64,000 nt of DNA, from the NCBI GenBank assembly GCA_003225055.1, contig QIAU01000134.1, forward strand, positions 1-64,000, written 5' to 3'. The translations under genes were made by a program, and so were the position numbers. Positions within the stretch are counted from its first letter, which is position 1. Each line of letters opens with the position of its first letter. Origin of the DNA: Acidobacteriota bacterium (GTDB lineage: Bacteria > Acidobacteriota > Terriglobia > Terriglobales > Acidobacteriaceae). This document shows positions 44,268-51,244 of the stretch, piece after piece. Under the pieces are notes generated by a model, which saw only the letters and a program-made list of their open reading frames with translations, was not told the DNA's origin and searched no databases.

Positions 44268-45053
44268 TCAGTCTCCCACTATCATGGGTTGTCGAGCCGA
44301 GCGCTCCACCCCCTGAGGCGGCATCTTTTCGCGATATAGGCTTTCGAGAATTCTGCCTTTGATTCCTCGGCGCCCCGTCGGCTGGCCTGCCGTGGTAGCG
44401 ATTTCGCCCGTCTCCATCAGCTGTTTCAGCCGCCGTAACCCTCCTCTGACCTGCTGTTCCGGATGCTCACCAAAAACCGCCGTCAAGCCTCTTCCCAAAC
44501 CGCCACCCGGCAACTGGTATCCGAATGCGAGAGTGACTTCCGTCCCTCGCTTTCCCGGTGCCTCGCGCAACTCCAAAGAGCCTCGATGCTGAAATGCAGA
44601 ATCTGCCATCGACTCCCAAGCGACAAACTGATTCTCGCGTTGATCGATGGGTTGAGTTCTTATCTCGAATTCTCCGAACCTTCCTCCGAAAATCAGCGCG
44701 AGGCCGGGCCCTCGATCGTGTACGTTGACTAGATTGGGCACTAATCGGAGAATGTTTTCCCAGTGGCGCAGAAACCGATAAATCTCTTCTGCGCTGCGAT
44801 TAATCGTGTAACTCACCTCAATAATATTGGTTATTCCATTGGTTCTGTCCTTGATGCCGCGATAGACAATGTACCCACCTGCGCTGGCAAGCGCTGCTCC
44901 CGTCCATGAGCGTCGCGAGATTCCGAAAATGGCAAGTCCTACCCCGCTGATCAGTGAAACCGCCTTGCGCGCGCGCCGCATTCGACAGCGGCCATTCGGC
45001 TCACCGACAGCATAGTTTTTCTGTGCTACAGGTTTCTCAATGCTGGAACTCAT
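44268..45053 (-). CDS. SRPBCC (polyketide cyclase-like) protein with membrane anchor
   Basis: 261 residues. Two short hydrophobic helices at about 28-62 ([32 protein letters not shown]) come before a START/SRPBCC domain beginning with [25 protein letters not shown] and ending near 210. The domain forms a hydrophobic ligand pocket. Start ATG 45053 has GAGGAGG immediately upstream. Members with this anchor plus domain are common next to dehydrogenases in Acidobacteria; ligand unknown. Confidence 0.78.
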   Translation of the reverse strand: MSSSIEKPVAQKNYAVGEPNGRCRMRRARKAVSLISGVGLAIFGISRRSWTGAALASAGGYIVYRGIKDRTNGITNIIEVSYTINRSAEEIYRFLRHWENILRLVPNLVNVHDRGPGLALIFGGRFGEFEIRTQPIDQRENQFVAWESMADSAFQHRGSLELREAPGKRGTEVTLAFGYQLPGGGLGRGLTAVFGEHPEQQVRGGLRRLKQLMETGEIATTAGQPTGRRGIKGRILESLYREKMPPQGVERSARQPMIVGD

Positions 45054-45160
45054 AACCTCCTCTAATTTCTGAGCTGGTTTCTTAAGTCGCCTCGAGGACA
45101 GCGTGGACTCAGAATCGGCAGAACGCGCCCGATTCATACCCGGGCACGTCTTTCGTATCA

Positions 45161-45200
45161 GGGCAGGCCTTTAGAGCCTGCCCTGAGCGAGGTCGAAGGG
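45161..45200. repeat. REP-like palindromes upstream of the SRPBCC gene
   Basis: GGGCAGGC and GCCTGCCC form an 8-bp perfect stem with a 7-nt loop (45161-45183), directly followed by CCCTGAGCGAGGTCGAAGGG (45181-45200), an imperfect palindrome of a type dispersed in many environmental bacterial genomes. It lies between the SRPBCC gene and a pseudogene, in non-coding sequence. Confidence 0.5.
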
Positions 45201-45369
45201 CGTGCCGCACAACGCTCAAAACATGTGCGGCTTTAGCCGCTGCGTCTAAACAGTGCGAGCTTTCAGTACCCTGTCCGACGGTGCCGCCCAGAATCGGCAA
45301 CCTCGCGGAATTGTCCGCCGGGGTGTTCCGCCTCCGTGCCCGAAACCTTCTTGAAGCCAGTTCTCGGTT

Positions 45370-46162
45370 ATTTGGGTTTTTGTTTTGCTGCCGTTGCTTC
45401 TGCAGCAACTTCTTAAGCGACTTGGTTGTTCGTCGCGCGGCTCGCTCATCCAGAACCGTGACCATGATGGAGAAACGGATGAGAAACTCTCGCTGGCCTC
45501 TTGCTCGATCGTTGCCAATTCCTCCTGCCCTGGTCGAAAACGATCAGCGAGTGCAAGCAGCGACAGACTTATCTCGGGAAACATGCGTGCCCTTTGATGC
45601 CAGCTTCGCTGGAACCGAAAGAACGACGCGGCCCTGTCCAGGCTCGCAAGCAGACACAATCCGGCGCACCGCCGATGGTGAAGCAAGCGTATTCTGCGCG
45701 CTGCTTACTTTTGAACGTTGCATTACGGGGGCTACCGGTTCCTATGACCCCGGGGTAAACGGTTGTGACGTAAACGTTATCCCTAATATCTATGGCCCCC
45801 AAAGGCGGACACGCACCGCCTGCACTATTCGCTCCACTTGCTCTCGCACCACGACGTCACAAACGAGCGCGAGCACTTCTGCTCCGCGCGACCGTAAATC
45901 GGCTTCTGCCCGCTCCAACTTCCTGCTGATCCGGTGCGCAAATGGCCACTCGCGCTCCACGCCGCGCGAACTCACGAGCTAAGGCCAGCCCCAGACCCCT
46001 CGATCCACCAGTTATGAGAACGGTCTTGCCGCGCAGAGGGTAGTTCCGACTGCGCCGCAGCAGTCCCTTCGTTGCCAAAGCCGCACCCAGCAGAGCCAGG
46101 CTACTGATCGTTGTACCGGCGGCTAGGCTGTGACGGAATTTTCTTTGTCGGGGAGTTCTCAC
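45370..46162 (-). pseudogene. Short-chain dehydrogenase/reductase, multiply broken
   Basis: From GTG 46162 the frame reads [20 protein letters not shown], the NAD-binding TGxxxGxG motif, then RRGARVAIC. The next parts are in other frames: [19 protein letters not shown], then DNVYVTTVYPGVIGTGSPRN and FKSKQRAEYACFT, and near the end SESFSSVSPSW and LTVLDERAARRT. The middle of the gene with NNAG, the catalytic Ser and YxxxK is missing, so there is a deletion of roughly 200 nt as well as at least three frameshifts. Upstream lies a membrane segment ([15 protein letters not shown]), as in membrane-linked SDRs. Confidence 0.7.
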
Positions 46163-46360
46163 GGGGCCTCGTTGATCATCATCAAGATGACACCCCTAAC
46201 CGGAGGGTTGGACTAGGAGCACTGCTTGTGCCCTTTAATCGCGTGCACCTTGCCGAGACCACCGTCCTAGAACAGAACCTGTCTGCCCCACTTTGCTACA
46301 GGAATGTTCCTTGCCGCATACAGGACGCGCCCGATTTTTTGGGGAGCCTAACTGGCGTAT
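46163..46360. other. Non-coding stretch between SDR pseudogene and small genes
   Basis: I see no gene, RNA or strong repeat here. It would contain the former promoter of the broken dehydrogenase gene and the 3' end of the small gene transcript from the right. Confidence 0.4.
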
Positions 46361-46459
46361 TTAAGAGAGGAATCCTCCTTGTGACCCGATAGGCAGATGT
46401 TTGGGGACCTGAAAAGGGACCCAGCATCTGCCCTCTTTCTTAATCTTCCCCCTCTCCAT
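46361..46459 (-). CDS. Possible 32-residue basic peptide
   Basis: An ATG at 46459 follows AAAAGGAGAAC 5-6 nt upstream, a strong ribosome binding site, 14 nt after the stop of the small repeat protein gene. The peptide begins MERGKIKKEGRCWVPFQVPK and is basic with one Cys. Too short to test by composition; the ribosome binding site is the main support. Confidence 0.3.
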   Translation of the reverse strand: MERGKIKKEGRCWVPFQVPKHLPIGSQGGFLS

Positions 46460-46472
46460 GATGTTCTCCTTT

Positions 46473-46700
46473 TCATGCCGCGTTCTTACGGCCCGAGGAG
46501 CGCTGTGAACGGGCAACGTCGCCATCTTTGTCGATGAAATACAGGTACTTGTTGTCCCGCTGCACGGCATTGCTGACCAGAATCTCGGAACCGCCCTCCC
46601 CCAACTTTGACTTCTGGCAAACATTTCCATTGCCATCAATGAAATACAGATATTTCTTATAGTCACGCTGGAGATTGAGTTTTTTCACTTTTTCTGCCAT
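46473..46700 (-). CDS. Small protein with two YLYFID repeats
   Basis: 75 residues. Two internal repeats are obvious: RDYKKYLYFIDGNGNVCQKSK (about 13-33) and RDNKYLYFIDKDGDVARSQR (about 49-68), each a strand-turn-strand with an Asx/Gly turn. The basic tail RSSGRKNAA could touch nucleic acid. ATG 46700 has AGGAGA 6 nt upstream. Conserved-looking but of unknown function. Confidence 0.7.
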   Translation of the reverse strand: MAEKVKKLNLQRDYKKYLYFIDGNGNVCQKSKLGEGGSEILVSNAVQRDNKYLYFIDKDGDVARSQRSSGRKNAA

Positions 46701-46793
46701 TGGCTGGTCTCCTGGGTCTTCTCTTGGATTCCGTGCCCACACTGCCCGATGCCTTCCAGATCTCAATGGAACGCAGGTGTGGACTATGTTCGA

Positions 46794-47459
46794 TCAGGCG
46801 GCTGCGCGCTCTTCCTGCAGCAGATCGGCAATCCGCTTAAGATCCTGAACGAAGCGCTTCATCTCGGCATGGCGGGTTGCGGAATCGGGCGAGCGAAGGA
46901 CGGAGGACGGGTGCACGGTGGCCATGACATGCGGCGCAAGGGAACTTTCGACAAATCTCCCACGGTCCTGGTTCACGCTGACGTGTCTTCCTAAGAGCGC
47001 TTGTGCGGCGGTAGCACCCAGGCATAGCAAGACCTGCGGCCGGACGACGGCCAGCTCCGCGTCCAGCCAGGGGCGGCACGCATTGATCTCGGAAGCACGG
47101 GGCTTTTTGTGGATACGGCGCTTGCCGGGCGCCGCTCCTTGCCAGCGAAAATGCTTCACTACGTTGGTCACATAAACATCCGACCGGTCGATTCCGACTT
47201 CCCTTAGTGCGACATCAAGGATCCGCCCCGCCGGGCCAGCGAAAGGTCTGCCTTCCCTGTCCTCGCGGTCCCCCGGCTGTTCACCGACCAACACGACCTT
47301 AGCGTTCCCGCTGCCTTCCCCGAATACCGTCTGCGTAGCCTTCTTCCAGAGATCGCACCCCTGGCACTTGGCAGCAGCCTCGCGCAGCCCGGGAAGGGTA
47401 GCATTCGGAGGGATCAAGGCGGAAACCGGCAGCTGGATATCGGAATTCTTCCCCGGCAT
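46794..47459 (-). CDS. udgX: Uracil-DNA glycosylase of the UdgX type
   Basis: 221 residues. Family 4-like Fe-S glycosylase with C-x-x-C (32, 35), motif A GEQPGDREDREGRPFAGPAG (59-78) and the UdgX-specific loop KRRIHKKP (113-120). In UdgX the loop His (here His117) forms a covalent bond with the abasic sugar after uracil removal, leaving the enzyme crosslinked to DNA; this is known biochemistry of the family. The C-terminal TVHPSSVLR is motif B. Monocistronic by spacing. Confidence 0.9.
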   Translation of the reverse strand: MPGKNSDIQLPVSALIPPNATLPGLREAAAKCQGCDLWKKATQTVFGEGSGNAKVVLVGEQPGDREDREGRPFAGPAGRILDVALREVGIDRSDVYVTNVVKHFRWQGAAPGKRRIHKKPRASEINACRPWLDAELAVVRPQVLLCLGATAAQALLGRHVSVNQDRGRFVESSLAPHVMATVHPSSVLRSPDSATRHAEMKRFVQDLKRIADLLQEERAAA

Positions 47460-47696
47460 CTCTAGCCCTCCTCACTTCGACTTTGAGATGACTCGAGCTT
47501 TCTATCGGTCAACTGCCTAATTCTTCAGCCGGGGTTCTAAGTCTCCGAACCAATGACCGCGTGTCCTATCCGCGCGTCTTTAACCTGAACGTTACGAAGC
47601 AAAAATACAGTACTCACCCGATTGGGTGTGATTTTCCAATAGCTCTATACTTTCGCCACATTGGTCATCTGCTACGCGGTCTGAGGGGCCGCGCCA

Positions 47697-47993
47697 ATGC
47701 TCTCGCAATGCGCCAATCCGACCTGTGCTAAACCTCTTACCTCCTTGTCCGAAGGACGGCTCTTCCAGTTCGAGATTGTCTCGATCTCGGTTTCGGCTAC
47801 TGACGATACCAGCGAAGATTTTGATGAGACCCCGCGCCGAGAAACCGCTCATTTCTGGCTATGCCCCCAGTGCGCAGCCACCATGGCTCTCACTCTGGAA
47901 CCGGCTTCCGGCCTGCGGCTGATTCCCTTGGAGTCAGACACGGGGACGGCCAATCGGCCTCTTCCCGCCCCCCGGGAATTCCACGACTGCTGA
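47697..47993 (+). CDS. Small zinc-binding protein (two CxxC knuckles)
   Basis: 98 residues. CANPTC near 5-10 and CPQC near 56-59 could bind zinc; between them is GRLFQFEIVSIS and an acidic loop DDTSEDFDETP, followed by HFWLCPQCAATMAL. Short proteins with this C-x4-C ... F-W-L-C-x-x-C pattern occur in Acidobacteria, of unknown function. It faces away from udgX with a 237-nt spacer. Confidence 0.65.
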   Translation: MLSQCANPTCAKPLTSLSEGRLFQFEIVSISVSATDDTSEDFDETPRRETAHFWLCPQCAATMALTLEPASGLRLIPLESDTGTANRPLPAPREFHDC

Positions 47994-48119
47994 TTTTTCT
48001 CACTACAGCAAATTTCGCAAAAAGCTACTCAATGCTACCGATGTACGGCTGCCAACCACTTGCTAGAGTGATACCTTTTGAGTTCATTTTGCAGCTGAGA
48101 GGGTGCCTCTTAAGCTACT

Positions 48120-48140
48120 CGCACAGGATGCTTCTGTGCG
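48120..48140. promoter_or_regulatory. Palindrome in the 47994-48303 gap upstream of the NarL regulator
   Basis: CGCACAG and CTGTGCG form a perfect 7-bp inverted repeat with a 7-nt loop, followed 2 nt later by TACAAT, a fair -10 element. It lies 160 nt before the regulator gene and is a candidate operator. No gene is seen in the gap. Confidence 0.4.
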
Positions 48141-48303
48141 GGTACAATTTAGAGAGTGATTTACATTCCTGGGGTAAGATTTACACCGCGGTAAGCTGGT
48201 GGGACTTTCCAACCGCGGTTTTACGCAGGGTTTCAGTCTGGCACAGTTAATGCTTGGGGCTTGAAATCAGTTCTTACCCTTAAGCGAAGGTGGAGGTAAT
48301 CGC

Positions 48304-48975
48304 ATGTCATTCCGAATACTCGTAGCGGATGACCATGAAGTCGTACGGCGGGGCTTGTGCGCACTTCTGCAGGCGCAGCCCGATTGGGAAATCTGCGGCG
48401 AGGCCAACGACGGCCGCGAGGCCCTGGAAAAGGCCCAGAAACTCAAGCCGGACGTGGTAATTCTCGACATTGGCATGCCTAGCCTGAACGGCCTGGAAGC
48501 CACGCGCCAGATACTCAAATCAAATCCTCAGACCAAGGTGCTGATCCTCACCTTGCATGACTCCGATCAAGTCGTTCGTGAGGTGTTGAACGCCGGTGCC
48601 CGGGGCTTTCTGTTGAAGTCGGATGCAGCGCGGGATCTGGTGGCCGCCGTCGAAGCTCTGCGAAGAGACAAAACCTATTTCACGTCTAAAGTCGCCGCTA
48701 TGGTCCTGGAGGGCTATCTGAAGAACGGCACCCCGGGTGCGCCTCCGGTTTCTCCCAGCCGAAGCCGTCTCACCCCTCGCGAGCGTGAAATTGTGCAACT
48801 GCTAGCTGAGGGCAAGAGCACCAAAGAAGTCGCCGTCGCGCTCGGATTGAGCGTGAAGACCGCCGAGACCCACCGCTCCAACATCATGCGCAAGCTGGAA
48901 CTCCATTCGGTCAGCGATCTGGTCCTCTATGCCGTCCGCAATAACATCGTGCACGTAGTGCAGCCCTCGCTTTAG
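48304..48975 (+). CDS. NarL/LuxR-family response regulator
   Basis: 223 residues. Receiver with ADDHE, Asp in VILDIGMPSLNG (about 56), T in LTLHDSD and K in LKSDAA; C-terminal LuxR helix-turn-helix LTPREREIVQLLAEGKSTKE, then GLSVKTAETHRSNIMRKL. Ribosome binding site GGTGGAGG before ATG 48304. A single-gene unit closed by a strong terminator. The kinase at 26899 is of the class that normally pairs with NarL proteins, though the genes are 20 kb apart. Confidence 0.93.
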   Translation: MSFRILVADDHEVVRRGLCALLQAQPDWEICGEANDGREALEKAQKLKPDVVILDIGMPSLNGLEATRQILKSNPQTKVLILTLHDSDQVVREVLNAGARGFLLKSDAARDLVAAVEALRRDKTYFTSKVAAMVLEGYLKNGTPGAPPVSPSRSRLTPREREIVQLLAEGKSTKEVAVALGLSVKTAETHRSNIMRKLELHSVSDLVLYAVRNNIVHVVQPSL

Positions 48976-49002
48976 TCACCGACCGTCATGCGAACATGCG
49001 AA

Positions 49003-49035
49003 AAGGTCCTCTTTTTAGAGGACCTTATTTATTAG
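49003..49035 (+). terminator. Rho-independent terminator of the NarL regulator gene
   Basis: AAGGTCCTCT (49003-49012), TTTT loop, AGAGGACCTT (49017-49026): a perfect 10-bp stem followed by an A/T-rich tract ATTTATTA. It also lies downstream of the convergent trehalose synthase gene (ends at 49139). Confidence 0.75.
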
Positions 49036-49138
49036 GTTTGAATTTCTTGTCATTCCGACTCGGCTTCGCCGGGTCGAGGAATATGGGTTTCTTGCCTCCT
49101 CGCAACGGGTGCCGCCGCGGCATTTCCAAGCGATCCTC

Positions 49139-50518
49139 TCACTGCCGCGCAATCCCCATCATGATCTGGAACAACAGAAGCCAGCGCTTTACATTGGAGG
49201 TAATCAGGAAATTCTCCTTCACGTGCTCGCGCCCGTTCTTGCCCAGTTGCTCGGCAAACTCGGGATGGGTAAGCAGGTACCGGATCTGGTACGCGCATCC
49301 TTCCACGGAATGCACCAGGGCGCCGGTCAATTTGTGGATCACCTGGTTGGGAATTCCTCCCACCGCACTTCCGATGGTCGGCTTCCCTTTCCAGAGCGCC
49401 TCAGTCACCGTGAGACCGAATCCTTCTTTTAGCGATTTTTGAATTATGATCGTGGAGGCGCTTTGCAGGGCGTTAATCTCCAGCCCGGACCAGGGGGGCA
49501 GATTCAGCACAATGATGTCGGGATCATCACCAGCGGCCTGCATTACTTCCGCCAAAACCACGGCTCCCTCGGGATCATCCGTAGCGCTGCCACCGGCCAA
49601 AACCAGCTGGCAGTCCGCATACTTCTTCGCCAGCTGGTACGCCTGAATCACCCCCAAGGGGTCTTTCAGGCGGTCGAAACGCGAAATCTGGGTCAGGATT
49701 GGTCGTGAACGGTCGATGCCGAAATCATCACAGACCTGCTGGATAAAACTCGCATCGAGCTGCTTGTTCTTTTCTGAGAGCGGATCGATGCAGGGATAAA
49801 ACAAATATTGCGGGATGGATAGCTGCCGCGCAAAAGCCTGGGAAGAAAAAATAGCTGCATCGTGCTGCTCGACCAAAGGACGCAGAAATCCCCATACTTC
49901 AGGATGGGGATTGGAAAGATCAATGTGACATCGCCATATCCAGCGCTGGTGGTTATCAGTCTTGGACTTTATGAGTGCCGCCGGTTGCGGATCGTGCAAT
50001 ATGATGACGTCCTCGTCGAACCGCATCCGCGCCCGGTTCTGTTCATTATGTAAGAGAAAAATTTCGCGCGCTTCATTGGTCAATTGGTAGGCGCCGCCAT
50101 GCAAGGCATTGTGAAACGCCTTGGTGACCTCAAAGAAATCGTTCCCGCCGGTAATCACGTCCCAGTGCGTCGCCACTTCCAGCTCCGTTAGCAATGGAGT
50201 CAGGCGGTTCAGAATTTCCGCGACTCCACCCCCGACCGCGGTCGAGTTCACCATCTTGACGGTTTTGCCGTGCAATGCCTGCGCCAGAAAGCGGAGTTCG
50301 TCCAATTCCGCCTTCCCAATCAGCGGCTCGTAGTCGTCCAGTCTGGGAGGAGGCGGGGGCGTGGGTGGGGTCTCTCGAATCCTTGGCTTCTTGCGCCGAT
50401 CCCGGGGGGGAGCTTCTGTCGGGGCCAGCACGGACGAAGGCTGCTTCCCCTCGCCGTTCGACCCGTTGCTTGCTCCTTCGGAAAGAGCAGTACTCTGCTC
50501 CCTATTCTGCGGTTCCAT
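49139..50518 (-). CDS. treT: TreT-like trehalose synthase (GT4 glycosyltransferase)
   Basis: 459 residues. A Pro/Lys-rich tail of about 60 residues precedes the GT-B core starting at VKMVNSTAVGGGVAEIL. WRCHIDLSNP, then GIDRSRPILTQISRFDRLKDP and the nucleotide-sugar motif LKEGFGLTVTEALWKGKP are those of trehalose glycosyltransferring synthase, which joins NDP-glucose and glucose to make trehalose directly. The DUF5752 gene is 17 nt upstream and the OtsA fusion gene before it, forming one operon for two trehalose routes, consistent with osmotic or desiccation protection. Confidence 0.85.
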   Translation of the reverse strand: MEPQNREQSTALSEGASNGSNGEGKQPSSVLAPTEAPPRDRRKKPRIRETPPTPPPPPRLDDYEPLIGKAELDELRFLAQALHGKTVKMVNSTAVGGGVAEILNRLTPLLTELEVATHWDVITGGNDFFEVTKAFHNALHGGAYQLTNEAREIFLLHNEQNRARMRFDEDVIILHDPQPAALIKSKTDNHQRWIWRCHIDLSNPHPEVWGFLRPLVEQHDAAIFSSQAFARQLSIPQYLFYPCIDPLSEKNKQLDASFIQQVCDDFGIDRSRPILTQISRFDRLKDPLGVIQAYQLAKKYADCQLVLAGGSATDDPEGAVVLAEVMQAAGDDPDIIVLNLPPWSGLEINALQSASTIIIQKSLKEGFGLTVTEALWKGKPTIGSAVGGIPNQVIHKLTGALVHSVEGCAYQIRYLLTHPEFAEQLGKNGREHVKENFLITSNVKRWLLLFQIMMGIARQ

Positions 50519-50535
50519 TTCTTACGGCCCTCCTG

Positions 50536-51237
50536 TCAGGCCAGTGCGGTTTCGACAATGCGCAAAATCCGGTTGCGCACTCCCTGCAGAGTCGAGGTAT
50601 AAATATCGATTCGGTTGATTAACTCGGCTGTTCGTTTGAGGCCCATTTGCTCTTCCACCCACATCGAGAAATCGTTGGAGTTCAGCTTCAGCCGTAAACG
50701 AGCTTCTATAAAATGATAATGGACGCAGTGCACACTGATTTGCTCCAGTGCCTCTGCGAATTCAGCCATGTTGCGCGCTACAAACGCGGTGGGAACCACC
50801 ACGCTGGTCGAGGCACAGAAATAAAATGGCTCCAGCGCCATCCGGTCCTTTATCGTGGGCTGCTGCCCCAAGTACTCTTCCATGATTTCTATCAACCGGC
50901 TGCGGAGCGCCTGAAGGGAAATGAATTCGCAGACATCCACGCCCGACAGCCGTTCTGCCAGGCCATTCTCGTTGCAGGCGAAAAACGTCCAATGCGCAAA
51001 GTCGTTGGAATAGCCTTCCTGGATAAAGTGGTGCTCCTGGAGCGTTCGGAACGTGTGCTGGAAGATCGAAGCATCCGAGCAGGTTTTGATTGCCGCCAGC
51101 AACTCGCCCAGCGTACTGGCCCGTTCCCGTTCGATCCTCAGCAGATGCTCGGCTGAGTTGAAGTAAAAAGGCGTTTGCGCCCAGCGGGGTTCCGATGGTT
51201 CGCGTGGTGTTTGCGCTGAAGAGGATTGACTTGGCAT
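50536..51237 (-). CDS. DUF5752 family protein
   Basis: 233 residues, no signal or membrane segment. Two similar parts: FYFNSAEHLLRIERERASTL near 24 and FYFCASTSVVVPTAFVARN near 137, with a helical region rich in charged residues between (LQALRSRLIEIMEEYL). This matches DUF5752 proteins, repeatedly found next to trehalose glycosyltransferases; enzymatic activity is unknown. It lies between the OtsA fusion (7 nt upstream) and treT (17 nt downstream), so a role in trehalose metabolism or its control is inferred. Confidence 0.75.
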   Translation of the reverse strand: MPSQSSSAQTPREPSEPRWAQTPFYFNSAEHLLRIERERASTLGELLAAIKTCSDASIFQHTFRTLQEHHFIQEGYSNDFAHWTFFACNENGLAERLSGVDVCEFISLQALRSRLIEIMEEYLGQQPTIKDRMALEPFYFCASTSVVVPTAFVARNMAEFAEALEQISVHCVHYHFIEARLRLKLNSNDFSMWVEEQMGLKRTAELINRIDIYTSTLQGVRNRILRIVETALA

Positions 51238-51244
51238 AACAACT

